The notes under the pieces: model-generated
The model's database searches: none
The model's input: only the letters and a program-made list of their open reading frames with translations
Told to the model about the DNA's origin: nothing
Translations under genes and position numbers: made by a program
In this document: piece after piece, positions 42,962 through 51,502 of the stretch
Position numbering within the stretch: position 1 is the first letter of the stretch
How the letters are laid out: the number at the start of each line of letters is the position of its first letter
Assembly (NCBI RefSeq): GCF_021043375.1
Contig: NZ_JAJNDV010000005.1
Coordinates: 62,001 to 126,000, forward strand
DNA from: Sphingomonas sp. IC-56
GTDB taxonomy: Bacteria; Pseudomonadota; Alphaproteobacteria; Sphingomonadales; Sphingomonadaceae
Length of the DNA: 64,000 nt
Reading direction: 5' to 3'

Positions 42962-43028
42962 ATTTTGTCTTCGTGATCCGCAAAGCGCGGCATCCGGGAG
43001 GCGATAGGCACAACAGCTATTGCTCCCC

Positions 43029-43058
43029 GAACATATGTTCTATATACAGAACGTATAT
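43029..43058. promoter_or_regulatory. Palindromic operator-like sites upstream of ParD-like antitoxin
   Basis: GAACATATGTTC (43029-43040) is a perfect 12-base palindrome; ATATAC-AGAAC-GTATAT (43042-43058) is an inverted pair next to it. They lie 22-51 bases before the antitoxin ATG, where autoregulated antitoxin operators sit. The stretch is A/T-rich, suiting a promoter. Confidence 0.65.
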
Positions 43059-43079
43059 GGATTGTATGGAGATAGGACG

Positions 43080-43286
43080 ATGGGTTTGGTGAAGATCGAT
43101 GACGAGCTACACGAGGAAGCCCGCCGCGCCAGCGCCGTCATGTGCCGGTCAATCAACGCCCAGGCCGAGTTTTGGATGAAGATCGGAATGCTCGCCGAGG
43201 CCAATCCCACCATGGCCTTCAACGACATCGTGAAGACGCAACTCGCAGAGGCGAATGTCCGCTTGATCCAGCCGCTCGCGGCTTGA
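43080..43286 (+). CDS. ParD-like antitoxin (MGLVKI..., orphan), 68 aa
   Basis: MGLVKIDDELHEEARRASAV followed by MCRSINAQAEFWMKIGMLAE and NPTMAFNDIVKTQ matches the ParD-like antitoxin family of type II systems, likely a ribbon-helix-helix type DNA binder. The ATG at 43080 has an AGGA site; a longer TTG frame is unneeded. No ParE-like toxin ORF is adjacent: the next gene is a SnoaL-like protein. Confidence 0.82.
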   Translation: MGLVKIDDELHEEARRASAVMCRSINAQAEFWMKIGMLAEANPTMAFNDIVKTQLAEANVRLIQPLAA

Positions 43287-43327
43287 TCGAGCGCGCCCAA
43301 CAATCCCAACTACCTGCTAGGACTGCC

Positions 43328-43738
43328 ATGCCTTTTCACGACGAAATCACCGATTTCTTCGCCCGCTACGTCGATGCCTTTGCGCGCGAGGACGCCGACA
43401 CGGTAAGCGAGCTATGGGACGAGGTTGGGCTATTCCCCACCCCCACCGGCAACTTCGCGATGCCACGGTCCGCGTTCCGCGACCATTGCGCCACGCTGTT
43501 CAGTTTCTATCGAGCTCAGGGCGTCGTGCGGCCGGAAGGCGCCCTGCTGGCAGCCGACGAGCTGTTTCCTGGCGTGGCTCAGGCGCGCATGGCATATCGC
43601 ATGATGGGTGCCGACGACGCTCCGGTGGCCGAGTGGGAGCATGTCTACGTCCTGCGGCGCACCGACACTTGGCGCGTATCGCTGACCATCGCCGATGCCG
43701 AGATGGCCGCTTGGACGGCCAAAGGGGTTCAACTCTGA
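43328..43738 (+). CDS. SnoaL / NTF2-like fold protein, 136 aa
   Basis: MPFHDEITDFFARYVDAFAR is a typical N-terminal helix of NTF2-like proteins with ELWDEVGLFPTPTGN next; AFRDHCATLFSFYRAQGV and EWEHVYVLRRTDTWRVSLTI complete the cone. It may be an enzyme or ligand binder; not assignable. Soluble, follows the antitoxin by 41 bases. Confidence 0.8.
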   Translation: MPFHDEITDFFARYVDAFAREDADTVSELWDEVGLFPTPTGNFAMPRSAFRDHCATLFSFYRAQGVVRPEGALLAADELFPGVAQARMAYRMMGADDAPVAEWEHVYVLRRTDTWRVSLTIADAEMAAWTAKGVQL

Positions 43739-43758
43739 CCGAGTCCGCTGCCACTCGA

Positions 43759-43791
43759 CCATTCCCGAAACATCATCGCTTTCGGGAATGG
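43759..43791. repeat. Perfect 12-base-arm hairpin after SnoaL gene
   Basis: CCATTCCCGAAA / TTTCGGGAATGG with a nine-base loop, 20 bases after the stop of the NTF2-like gene. No T-run follows, so it may be a mobile-type or regulatory hairpin rather than a terminator. Confidence 0.6.
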
Positions 43792-43811
43792 CGGCAGCAC
43801 CCCGCAATGTC

Positions 43812-43861
43812 CGGCTAACGCCATCTGCCTCCCCAAAAGTCGCTTTGCCGCTTCCCACCCA
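43812..43861 (+). repeat. Degenerate direct repeat copy 2
   Basis: Second copy of the CGGCTAACG ... GCTTCCCACCCA pattern with the same 29-base spacing as at 42912-42961. The two copies flank the ParD-like and SnoaL-like genes. Confidence 0.6.
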
Positions 43862-43996
43862 TTTCACCGCCATCGTCGCACGGGCACGCCAAGCACTGCT
43901 GAGACGCACCGAGTTGCGGCTACCCCGCATCCCGAAACCTTGCCCACCTGCCAAAGCCGCGCCATGATCCGGCATCATCCGAACAGGAGCCGTCCC

Positions 43997-44797
43997 ATGT
44001 CCCGCCTGCTACTCGCGTTCGCCTGCGTCGCCACTTTGGGAGCCGGCGGTGTTGCCGCTCAGTCGGCGCGTTCGTCCGGCGATGTCGCCGCTGCCGTTGC
44101 CGCCGAAACCCGCACCCCGGCCAATCGCGAGCGTGACCAGTATCGCCATCCGGTGGAAACGCTGACCTTCTTCGGTGTGAAGCCGAACCAGACGGTGGTC
44201 GAGTTCCTGCCGGGCGGCGGCTGGTACACGGAAATCCTTGCGCCGCTGGTGAAGGGTAAGGGCCGCTACGTCGCCCTGGTGCCCGCGCCACAGGCCGATC
44301 GGGTCCGCGCGTCAATGGCTGGCAAGGCGGCGCTCTATGGCGACACCCAGGTACAGACCGTCGACTTCGCCACCGGCGTTTCGAGCATTCCGGCCGGCAG
44401 CGCCGACGTCGTGCTGACCTTCCGCAACGTCCACAATTTGCTGATGCAGGACGATCCCGCCGTCGCCGCGCGTGTCTTCAAGGCGTTCCATGCCGCGCTC
44501 AAGCCCGGCGGCGTGCTCGGCGTGGTCGACCACCGCCTGCCCGAGGACATGGACACCGCGCGCGAAAAGACCAGCGGCTATATCAAGCGGTCCACGGTCG
44601 TGCGCCTGGCGCAGCAGGCCGGCTTCCGCCTCGCCGAGGAAAGCAGCGTCAATGCCAACCCCAAGGACACCCACGACCATCCCGAGGGTGTGTGGACGCT
44701 CCCGCCGACCTATCGGCTGAAGGATCAGGATCGCGCGAAGTACGCCGCGATCGGCGAAAGCGACCGCTTCACGCTGAAGTTCATCAAGACGCGCTGA
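43997..44797 (+). CDS. Exported methyltransferase-fold protein (COG4798-like), 266 aa
   Basis: Signal peptide MSRLLLAFACVATLGAGGVA then a Rossmann-like methyltransferase core: TVVEFLPGGGWYTEILAPL as motif I, VDFATGVSSIPAGSADVVL, KPGGVLGVVDHRL. ATG at 43997 with CAGGAG upstream. Known family of predicted methyltransferases; the presence of a signal peptide while SAM is cytosolic is peculiar. The motif-I loop lacks a typical DxGxG. Confidence 0.8.
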   Translation: MSRLLLAFACVATLGAGGVAAQSARSSGDVAAAVAAETRTPANRERDQYRHPVETLTFFGVKPNQTVVEFLPGGGWYTEILAPLVKGKGRYVALVPAPQADRVRASMAGKAALYGDTQVQTVDFATGVSSIPAGSADVVLTFRNVHNLLMQDDPAVAARVFKAFHAALKPGGVLGVVDHRLPEDMDTAREKTSGYIKRSTVVRLAQQAGFRLAEESSVNANPKDTHDHPEGVWTLPPTYRLKDQDRAKYAAIGESDRFTLKFIKTR

Positions 44798-44902
44798 GCC
44801 GCGCCGGCCCGCTTTGCCCGTTCCTCCGCCCGGCCACCCATCGCGGGTAGTTTGTGGGTGGCCGGGCGGGGGATCGGGCCGGTACCGCTTGGAAAGCGCG
44901 CC

Positions 44903-46042
44903 TCAGCCCTTCTCCGCCGCCCCGCCGCGATACGCCGCGCGGAAGCTGTTGGCGAAGACGCTCAGCTGCCCTGCCTGAATCGCGCCGCGCAGGTCGCTCA
45001 TCAGCGCCTGGTAGAACCACAGATTATGCTCGGTCATCAGCATCGCGCCCAGGATCTCGCCCGCGCGCACCAGGTGATGCAGATAGGCCCGGCTCCACGT
45101 CCCGCACACCGGGCATCCGCACGCGGGATCCAGCGGTCCCTGATCCTCGGCGAACTTGGCGTTGCGGATGTTGATCGGCCCGGTGCGCGTGAACGCCTGG
45201 CCCGTGCGGCCTGACCGGGTCGGCAGCACGCAGTCGAACATGTCGATCCCGCGCTCCACCGCACCGACGATATCGTCGGGCTTGCCCACGCCCATCAGGT
45301 AGCGCGGCTTGGCTTCGTCCAGCTGCCCCGGCGCGTAATCGAGCACCCCGAACATCGCCTCCTGGCCTTCGCCGACCGCAAGGCCGCCGACCGCATAGCC
45401 GTCGAAGCCGATGTCCTTGAGCGCATCGGCGCTCGCCTTGCGCAGTCCTTCGTCCAGCGCACCCTGCTGAATGCCGAACAGCGCCGCGCGCTCGGCGTGC
45501 GCGCCGCCCGCGTCGAAGCCGTCGCGGCTGCGCTTGGCCCAGCGCATCGACCGCTCCATGGCGGCGGCCTGTACGTCGCGGGTGGAGGTGGTGGGGACCA
45601 GCTCGTCGAACGCCATCACGATGTCGGAGCCGAGCAGGCGCTGGATCTCCATCGACCGCTCAGGGCTCAGCATGTGCTTGGTGCCGTCCAGGTGCGACTT
45701 GAACGCCACGCCTTCCTCGGACCGCTTGGTCAGTTCGGACAGGCTCATCACCTGATAACCGCCGGAATCAGTCAAGATCGGGCGATTCCAGCCCATAAAC
45801 CCGTGCAAACCGCCCAATCTGTCCATGCGTTCGGCGGTGGGGCGCAGCATCAGGTGATAGGTGTTGCCCAGGATGATGTCGGCGCCCGACGCGCGGACGT
45901 CCTGCGGCTTCATCGCCTTGACCGTCGCGGCGGTGCCGACCGGCATGAAGGCGGGGGTGCGGATTTCGCCACGCTGCATGGCGATAGTGCCCAGACGCGC
46001 TTTTCCGTCGGTCTGGTGGATGGTGAACTGGAAACGAGGCAT
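44903..46042 (-). CDS. tgt: Queuine tRNA-ribosyltransferase Tgt, 379 aa
   Basis: Exchanges guanine 34 for preQ1 in tRNAs with GUN anticodons. Active-site Asp in [29 protein letters not shown], second Asp in [16 protein letters not shown] and zinc ligands CGCPVC ... H. The ATG at 46042 gives [13 protein letters not shown], the usual N-terminus. It sits alone here, 13 kb from queA. Confidence 0.97.
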   Translation of the reverse strand: MPRFQFTIHQTDGKARLGTIAMQRGEIRTPAFMPVGTAATVKAMKPQDVRASGADIILGNTYHLMLRPTAERMDRLGGLHGFMGWNRPILTDSGGYQVMSLSELTKRSEEGVAFKSHLDGTKHMLSPERSMEIQRLLGSDIVMAFDELVPTTSTRDVQAAAMERSMRWAKRSRDGFDAGGAHAERAALFGIQQGALDEGLRKASADALKDIGFDGYAVGGLAVGEGQEAMFGVLDYAPGQLDEAKPRYLMGVGKPDDIVGAVERGIDMFDCVLPTRSGRTGQAFTRTGPINIRNAKFAEDQGPLDPACGCPVCGTWSRAYLHHLVRAGEILGAMLMTEHNLWFYQALMSDLRGAIQAGQLSVFANSFRAAYRGGAAEKG

Positions 46043-46085
46043 GGGCGTTGCCCTAGCGCCGCTGTGGCGGGGAAGTCGAGGGAAC

Positions 46086-46700
46086 ATGGTCAGCGAAGTC
46101 GATGAAAAACTGCGCGAAATGGCGGCGCACCGTGGCTTGAAGCTCGTCCGCTCGCGCCGACGCAAGCCCGGCGGGGACTACGGTCTGTTCGGCTTGAAAG
46201 ACGCTGAGGGAAATGGCGTTCTCGGCGTAGAAAATAATGGAGTGTCAGCGACTTACGACGAAGTGGAATCCTATCTCCGCAACCGCCTCCACGCCGATTG
46301 GGCCCAATCCGCCGGCACCCCGACCAGGCGTTTTCCGCGTCGACAAGATAGTGTCCAACCGCCCAAACCCCGCTTCAAGCCAGACATAGTGAACCTCCTC
46401 AAATCCCTGCCTTCGGCCAAGTCCGCAGAGGTCTTCACCGACCTCCTCGCCACCGCCAGCTTCAAGGTCGAACGCATCGTCTCCCATGGCCAGTGCACTC
46501 CCGAAGACGAGCCAATGGTCCAGGATCGCGACGAATGGGTCCTCCTCCTCGAAGGCGCAGCAGGCATCCGCATCGAGGACTCCAAGGTGGTCAGCCTCTC
46601 CCCCGGTGACCATCTCCTGATCGCAAAGGGCCAGCCGCATTGGGTCGCATGGACCGCAACCGACCGCCCAAGTGTTTGGCTCGCGATCCACTTCGACTGA
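46086..46700 (+). CDS. Fusion of small basic domain and cupin, 204 aa
   Basis: Residues 1-75 ([20 protein letters not shown] and [30 protein letters not shown]) form a small basic domain. Residues about 95-204 are a cupin: [59 protein letters not shown]. Both may occur separately elsewhere; here they are one ORF starting at ATG 46086, opposite tgt. Metal His residues of the cupin are only partly present (HGQ, GDHLLI, HWVAW). Function unknown. Confidence 0.78.
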   Translation: MVSEVDEKLREMAAHRGLKLVRSRRRKPGGDYGLFGLKDAEGNGVLGVENNGVSATYDEVESYLRNRLHADWAQSAGTPTRRFPRRQDSVQPPKPRFKPDIVNLLKSLPSAKSAEVFTDLLATASFKVERIVSHGQCTPEDEPMVQDRDEWVLLLEGAAGIRIEDSKVVSLSPGDHLLIAKGQPHWVAWTATDRPSVWLAIHFD

Positions 46701-46711
46701 AAGGAACACCC

Positions 46712-46867
46712 ATGGCCACCAACCCCGGCGACGACGCCGCCCCCGGCACGCCAGGCACCGGCGAGAATATCTGCCCTGAGTGCAGCGGCTCAGGCAAAAT
46801 CGATGGTAACACCTGCCCGAACTGCGCCGGCAGCGGCAAGGTTATCGAGGGGATCGGTGGCGCCTGA
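46712..46867 (+). CDS. Mini-protein with two CxxCxGxG motifs, 51 aa
   Basis: After a short acidic N-terminus, CPECSGSGK and CPNCAGSGK are two zinc-finger repeats as in DnaJ. Four Cys should bind one zinc. AAGGAA precedes the ATG at 46712. It is too short to be a chaperone by itself. Convergent with the HAD gene, overlapping its end by 26 bases. Confidence 0.8.
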   Translation: MATNPGDDAAPGTPGTGENICPECSGSGKIDGNTCPNCAGSGKVIEGIGGA

Positions 46868-47498
46868 CATAGTCGAGGATATCCTCGGGCTCGGCGAACA
46901 AGACGTCCGGCCGATGTGCGGATAGCACCGCCTCGCTCGCATATCCCCACAGCACCGCGCCGGCGCGCGCGCCCACTTCGTGCGCGGCGTCGATGTCGCG
47001 CGTTTCGTCGCCAACCGCCAATGCCTGATCGGGCGCGATGCCGAGCTTCTTGAGCACGTGGCGGAACTTGCGCGCCTTGCCGAACAGCGACGATCCGCAC
47101 GCGAAAAGATCGATCCTGGCGATGTGCTGATCGCCCAGAATCAGGCGCGCATTGCGTTCGGAGTTGGAAGTGACGAGGGCGATCTTCACGCCGGTTTCGT
47201 CCAATTTCTCGAGAAGATCGGGGGTGCCGGGGAAGAGTTCGATGCGGTGCGCATCGCGCAGGACAAGGTTGCGAAGGTGCCGCGCAATAAGGGGCATTTT
47301 CCAGCGGGGGATGCCTAGATAGGCTATGACCTCGCGAGAGCTTTTGTGGCGGAGCAGCTCCGCTTCGGCGGGACAGACGCGGCGGAAGTTGAAGCGCTCC
47401 GCCAATTGGTCGGCCACGGACATGAAAAAGTGACCGCTGTCGGACAGCGTCCCGTCGAAATCGAAGATCACCAGCCGCAGCGGCCGGCTTTCAGACAT
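46842..47498 (-). CDS. HAD-superfamily hydrolase, 218 aa
   Basis: Motif I VIFDFDGTLSDSG, motif II VTSNSERN, motif III Lys in FGKARKFRHVLKK, motif IV VGDETRDIDAA. Substrate unknown; class C1 cap as in Gph-like enzymes. Start ATG at 47498 overlaps the end of the CDF gene by eight bases. Confidence 0.88.
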   Translation of the reverse strand: MSESRPLRLVIFDFDGTLSDSGHFFMSVADQLAERFNFRRVCPAEAELLRHKSSREVIAYLGIPRWKMPLIARHLRNLVLRDAHRIELFPGTPDLLEKLDETGVKIALVTSNSERNARLILGDQHIARIDLFACGSSLFGKARKFRHVLKKLGIAPDQALAVGDETRDIDAAHEVGARAGAVLWGYASEAVLSAHRPDVLFAEPEDILDYVRRHRSPR

Positions 47499-48462
47499 GG
47501 GCGGGCCCGTGCAGGCGGCACTCGGCACCTTCGCCCAATTCGATCTGGACGGTGGTGTGGTCGATCCGGAAATCGTGCGCGAGCCGGTGCGCCAGATCCG
47601 CCAGGAAACCGTCGCCGGGATGCCCGCCCGGCATCACCAGATGCGCGGTCAACGCCGCCTCGGTCGTGCTCATCGGCCAGATGTGAAGGTCGTGTACCCG
47701 CGCCACGCCCGGCAGTTCGACCAGCGCCTGGCGCACCGCGTCGGGATCGATCCGCGCGGGCACCGCGGCGAGCGCCATGGTGAGCGATTCCCGCAACAGG
47801 CCCCAGGTGCTCCACAGGATCACGGCGACCACAACCAGGCTGATCGCCGGATCGATCCATCCCGCGCCAGTCCACAGGATCAGCCCGCCGCCGATCACCA
47901 CCCCGGCCGAGACCACGGCGTCCGCGGCCATGTGGAGATAGGCGCCACGAATGTTGATGTCGTCCTTGCTCCCGCGCACGAACAGCAGCGCCGTCGCCAA
48001 ATTGACGGCGATTCCCACCGCCGCCACCGCCATCACCGTGCCGCCCGCAACCGGCGGGGGCGCAGAGAAGCGGCCCACCGCCTCCCAGGCGATCGCGCCC
48101 ACCGCGACCAGCAGCAGCAAAGCATTGCCCAGGGCCGCGAGGATCGAACTGCCGCGCAGGCCATAAGTGAAGCGCTTGGACGCGGGCCGCGTCGCCAGCT
48201 TTGCGCCTCCCCAGGCGAGCAGCAGCCCCAGCACGTCGGACAAATTGTGCCCGGCATCGGCGAGCAGCGCCATCGAGTCCGTCAGCAGGCCGGCGGTGCC
48301 CTCCACCGCGACAAAGGCAAGGTTGAGCGCCGTGCCCAGCGCGAAGGCGCGGCCATAATCGACCGGGCCGTGGGCATGGCCGTGTCCATGCGCGTGTTGT
48401 CCATGGCTGTGCCCATGGCCGTGGTTGTGCCCATGCGGATGGTGCGGCGCGGCATTGCTCAT
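47491..48462 (-). CDS. Cation diffusion facilitator (zinc/metal exporter), 323 aa
   Basis: CDF antiporter, inner membrane. N-terminus is a His-rich metal loop (HGHNHGHGHSHGQHAHGHGH). TM segments carry the zinc-site motifs HNLSDVLGLL and AAYLHMAADAVVS-type HxxxD. The C-terminal cytoplasmic domain has VHDLHIWPMST. Start ATG at 48462. Near chromate resistance genes. Confidence 0.92.
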   Translation of the reverse strand: MSNAAPHHPHGHNHGHGHSHGQHAHGHGHAHGPVDYGRAFALGTALNLAFVAVEGTAGLLTDSMALLADAGHNLSDVLGLLLAWGGAKLATRPASKRFTYGLRGSSILAALGNALLLLVAVGAIAWEAVGRFSAPPPVAGGTVMAVAAVGIAVNLATALLFVRGSKDDINIRGAYLHMAADAVVSAGVVIGGGLILWTGAGWIDPAISLVVVAVILWSTWGLLRESLTMALAAVPARIDPDAVRQALVELPGVARVHDLHIWPMSTTEAALTAHLVMPGGHPGDGFLADLAHRLAHDFRIDHTTVQIELGEGAECRLHGPAHV

Positions 48463-48559
48463 GGCGCGAGGTGTAGCGACAAACCGCCGCGCAAGGCCAT
48501 CCCCGCAGCCGTCCTGTTCAGCTGTAGCTGTGGAAGAATGCGGCGCGAGGCGGTGCGGC

Positions 48560-49078
48560 CTAGTTGCGGCGGCGCCGATCCTTTCCACCACTGCCACGGC
48601 CTTCGCCATCGCGCACACGGGCCGCGCGGATCGTCAGCAACTCGGAACGGACGATGACGCCGTCCTTGTTTGCATCATATTGCGCGAAATAGCGCGCGAA
48701 GCGGGCGAGCAGTTCGTCGGCGGTGATGCCGTTGCTGCCATCGGCATCCACTTCAAAGGGGCTGGGCAGCGCGTTGCGGTTGCCCAGCCAGCGCTCGGCC
48801 CAGTCGGCAAACTTGATATAGCCCATGGTGGCTCCGCCTGGCGCGACGGCCTCGAACGACTGGCGCACCCCGGCATCGAACTCGGCACGCGTGACACGCG
48901 CGTCACGGTCCGCATCGAACGCAGCGATCATCATCGCCACGGGCTCGGCAACGATGGTGGCATTGCCCCCAGCCATCCGAGCGCATTCCAGCGTGGCGCT
49001 AGTGCAGGGCGGCGCGGGCCGATCCTGGGCGAGGGCAGGGGAGGCGAGGCCGACGCCGAGAAGAAGGAGAATGCGCAT
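48560..49078 (-). CDS. Exported EF-hand calcium-binding protein, 172 aa
   Basis: Signal peptide MRILLLLGVGLASPALAQ. Three EF-hand-type loops: DADRDARVTRAEF, DADGSNGITADEL, DANKDGVIVRSEL. A degenerate fourth may be AFDAD. Basic tail (DGEGRGSGGKDRRRRN). Probable periplasmic calcium sensor or buffer. Diverges from chrB. Confidence 0.85.
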   Translation of the reverse strand: MRILLLLGVGLASPALAQDRPAPPCTSATLECARMAGGNATIVAEPVAMMIAAFDADRDARVTRAEFDAGVRQSFEAVAPGGATMGYIKFADWAERWLGNRNALPSPFEVDADGSNGITADELLARFARYFAQYDANKDGVIVRSELLTIRAARVRDGEGRGSGGKDRRRRN

Positions 49079-49163
49079 CGACGCTCTTTCGAAAGGGGAA
49101 AGCAGGTATGGTCCCACCGCTCTAGCTTGCCATGCGTGAATGCGTAAGGCGGCGAGACGCCAA

Positions 49164-49194
49164 TTGACAAGGACTCCGCGGCATGGCTGATTAT
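49164..49194 (+). promoter_or_regulatory. Possible promoter of chrB-chrA
   Basis: TTGACA at 49164-49169 and GATTAT at 49189-49194 with a 19-base spacer, about 75 bases before chrB. Spacing is longer than ideal. Inferred. Confidence 0.35.
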
Positions 49195-49270
49195 GCGCAT
49201 GGGGGCTGCGATCTCCCCATGAGGCGTCAGCCGAAGAATCGCGTCCAGCTCAACATGCAAAGGACGCGCC

Positions 49271-50095
49271 ATGCCCGCACACAACGCCATCACTCCTGAC
49301 AAGCTCGCGCGACTGGTCGCGCTGCCCGGATCGCCGCGGATCATCGACGTGCGAGAAGCACCAACGGAAGCGATTCCCGGATCGCGGCCTCCGTCGGGTG
49401 AGGACCCCAGCATGTGGGAAGGCGATGGCAGCACCGGCGTCGTCGTCTTTGATGCCGATGGCCGAGGCGGAGCAGTGTCAGCGGCGGCGATCCTGCGTAG
49501 CGAAGGCATCCCGGCCGAGGTGCTGGAAGGCGGTTTCGCCGCCTGGACTGCCGCGGAACTGCCTGTTGTCTCCTTTGCGCACTTGCCCGAGCGACATGAT
49601 GATGGGCGAACCTGGTGGGTGACGCGCGCGCGTCCCAAGGTGGATCGCATCGCATGTCCTTGGCTGATCCGCCGGTTCGTGGATCCCGCCGCCCGCTTCC
49701 TTTTCGTGGCGCCCGCCGAGGTGCTGACTGTCGCCGCGCAGCAACGCGCAGAGCCCTTCGATCTGGCCGACGAGCGTGTGTTCTGGAGCCATCGTGGCGA
49801 TCTTTGCACGTTCGACCTGATGGTCGAGGCGTTCGGGCTTGGCGGGCATGCGCCGCTGGTGCGACTGGCGGCGATCGTCCGCGGCGCCGACACCGACCGG
49901 CTGGACTTGGTGCCAGAAGCGGCGGGGCTGCTGGCCATTTCCCTTGGCCTGTCGCGCATCCACAGCGACGACCACGCGCAGCTTGAGGCGGGCATGGCGG
50001 TGTATGACGCGCTCTACCGCTGGTGCCGCGACGCGCAAAACGAGAAGCACGACTGGTCCTCTCATCAGCCCGCGCGGGGCAAGGTGCAGGCATGA
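49271..50095 (+). CDS. chrB: ChrB-type chromate resistance protein with N-terminal rhodanese-like domain, 274 aa
   Basis: C-terminal half is the ChrB domain (ARPKVDRIACPWLIRRFVDP, and DERVFWSHRGDLCTFDLMVE), found with chromate exporters. N-terminal 110 residues resemble a rhodanese (PRIIDVREAP, EVLEGGFAAW) but the active-site Cys loop is replaced by VVFDADGRGG, so no sulfurtransferase activity is expected. Start ATG at 49271. Couples directly to chrA. Confidence 0.85.
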   Translation: MPAHNAITPDKLARLVALPGSPRIIDVREAPTEAIPGSRPPSGEDPSMWEGDGSTGVVVFDADGRGGAVSAAAILRSEGIPAEVLEGGFAAWTAAELPVVSFAHLPERHDDGRTWWVTRARPKVDRIACPWLIRRFVDPAARFLFVAPAEVLTVAAQQRAEPFDLADERVFWSHRGDLCTFDLMVEAFGLGGHAPLVRLAAIVRGADTDRLDLVPEAAGLLAISLGLSRIHSDDHAQLEAGMAVYDALYRWCRDAQNEKHDWSSHQPARGKVQA

Positions 50096-51486
50096 ACGCG
50101 GTCCCTGACATTGTCGCGCCTGCTCGGCCGCAATCCGTCTCACTCGGGCAAGCCTTTTGGGTGTGGCTGCGCATCGCGCTGCTCTCGTTTGGCGGGCCCG
50201 CCGGGCAGATCGCGGTGATGCACCGCATTCTGGTCGACGAGAAAAAGTGGATCGGCGAGCAGCGCTTCCTGCACGCGCTGAACTATTGCATGCTGTTGCC
50301 AGGTCCGGAGGCGCAGCAGCTAGCCACCTATATCGGGTGGCTGATGCACCGGACGAAAGGCGGCATCGTCGCCGGCGTGCTGTTCATCCTGCCGGGTGCT
50401 GGCGCGATCATGGCGCTAAGCTGGGTGTACGTGCTTTATGGGCGCGTCGGCATCGTCTCAGCCCTGTTCTTCGGGCTGAAGGCAGCAGTGCTGGCGGTCG
50501 TGCTCCAGGCGGTAGTGCGTATCGGTGGGCGCGCATTGACGACCACCCCGGCGCGGCTGCTCGCGGCTGCTGTGTTCGTGCTGATCTTTTTCTTCGGCGC
50601 GCCATTTCCGCTGATCGTGCTCGGCGCGGGGCTGATCGGCTGGTGGTCCGGCAAGCGGGGGTTGGGGGTGTTCAGCGGTGGCGGTCATGGCTCCGCAAAG
50701 GGCCCAACGGTGGCCGACGCCGATACGCTGCTAGGCGAGGATTTGCCCACGCATGCTCGCCCGACCTGGCGTGAGACCGTTCGGACGGCACTGATCTGGC
50801 TGGCCTTGTGGCTGATTCCCGTCGCGGCGTTGCTGATCGTGCAGGGGCCAGACGATGTGTTCAGCCGCATCGCGACCTTCTTCTCGACCATGGCGATGGT
50901 GACCTTCGGCGGCGCTTATGCCGTGCTCGCCTATGTCGCGCAGCAGGCGGTCGAGAACTATGGCTGGCTGAGCCCGGCCGAGATGCTGGATGGGCTGGGG
51001 ATGGCCGAGACGACGCCGGGGCCGCTGATCATGGTGCTTCAGTTCGTCGGTTTCCTGGGCGCCTTTCGCGCTTCTGGCGCCTTGCCGCCGCTGCTCGCAG
51101 GAACGCTTGGTGGGTTGCTCGCGACCTGGGTGACCTTCGTCCCGTGCTTTCTGTGGATCTTCCTGGGAGCGCCGTTCATCGAGCGCTTGCGGGGAAACGC
51201 TGCCGTCGCAGGGGCGCTCGCGGCGATCACCGCTGCAGTGGTGGGCGTGGTGCTGAACCTGGCCGTGTGGTTCGCCCTTCACACCCTGTTTCGGCAGACG
51301 GCGGTGTTCAGCGCGGGCCCAGTTCGCTTCGATGCGCCGGTGCTCGCCAGCATCGATCCCTGGGCGACGCTGCTGGCCCTGGCAGCTGTCGTCGCGGTAT
51401 TCTATTTGCGGGCGGGTGTTTTGCTGACGCTTCTCGGAGCGGCGGCCGCCGGCATGGCTCTCCACCTTCTGGGCGTGCTCCGCTGA
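50092..51486 (+). CDS. chrA: Chromate transporter ChrA, 464 aa
   Basis: Chromate efflux pump of the CHR superfamily, two duplicated CHR domains. LRIALLSFGGPAGQIAVMHR in half 1 and FFSTMAMVTFGGAYAVLAYV in half 2 are the signature, with LNYCMLLPGPEAQQLATYIG and GLGMAETTPGPLIMVLQFVG. Start overlaps the chrB stop by four bases. About 10-12 TM helices. Confidence 0.95.
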   Translation: MNAVPDIVAPARPQSVSLGQAFWVWLRIALLSFGGPAGQIAVMHRILVDEKKWIGEQRFLHALNYCMLLPGPEAQQLATYIGWLMHRTKGGIVAGVLFILPGAGAIMALSWVYVLYGRVGIVSALFFGLKAAVLAVVLQAVVRIGGRALTTTPARLLAAAVFVLIFFFGAPFPLIVLGAGLIGWWSGKRGLGVFSGGGHGSAKGPTVADADTLLGEDLPTHARPTWRETVRTALIWLALWLIPVAALLIVQGPDDVFSRIATFFSTMAMVTFGGAYAVLAYVAQQAVENYGWLSPAEMLDGLGMAETTPGPLIMVLQFVGFLGAFRASGALPPLLAGTLGGLLATWVTFVPCFLWIFLGAPFIERLRGNAAVAGALAAITAAVVGVVLNLAVWFALHTLFRQTAVFSAGPVRFDAPVLASIDPWATLLALAAVVAVFYLRAGVLLTLLGAAAAGMALHLLGVLR

Positions 51487-51502
51487 TCCCTGAAGGCTGA
51501 GG

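Larger units (their letters stand above)
42534..43079. other. Low-confidence interval after triple CheW gene
   Basis: 545 bases between the CheW gene and the ParD-like antitoxin. It holds only the doubtful ORF at 42619-42918, one copy of a 50-base degenerate repeat at 42912-42961, and the palindromes at 43029-43058. No RNA gene recognised. Confidence 0.45.

Noticed and set aside
42490..43011. Minus-strand ORF of 173 codons after CheW gene
   Set aside because: No signal, no motif, Arg-rich composition typical of shadow frames; overlaps the repeat copy and the more protein-like plus ORF.
43287..43327. A toxin gene following the ParD-like antitoxin
   Set aside because: Only 41 bases separate it from the SnoaL-like gene; no ParE-like ORF on either strand nearby.
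47497..48657. Plus-strand ORF of 386 codons over the CDF gene
   Set aside because: Antisense shadow; the CDF exporter is fully supported on the minus strand.
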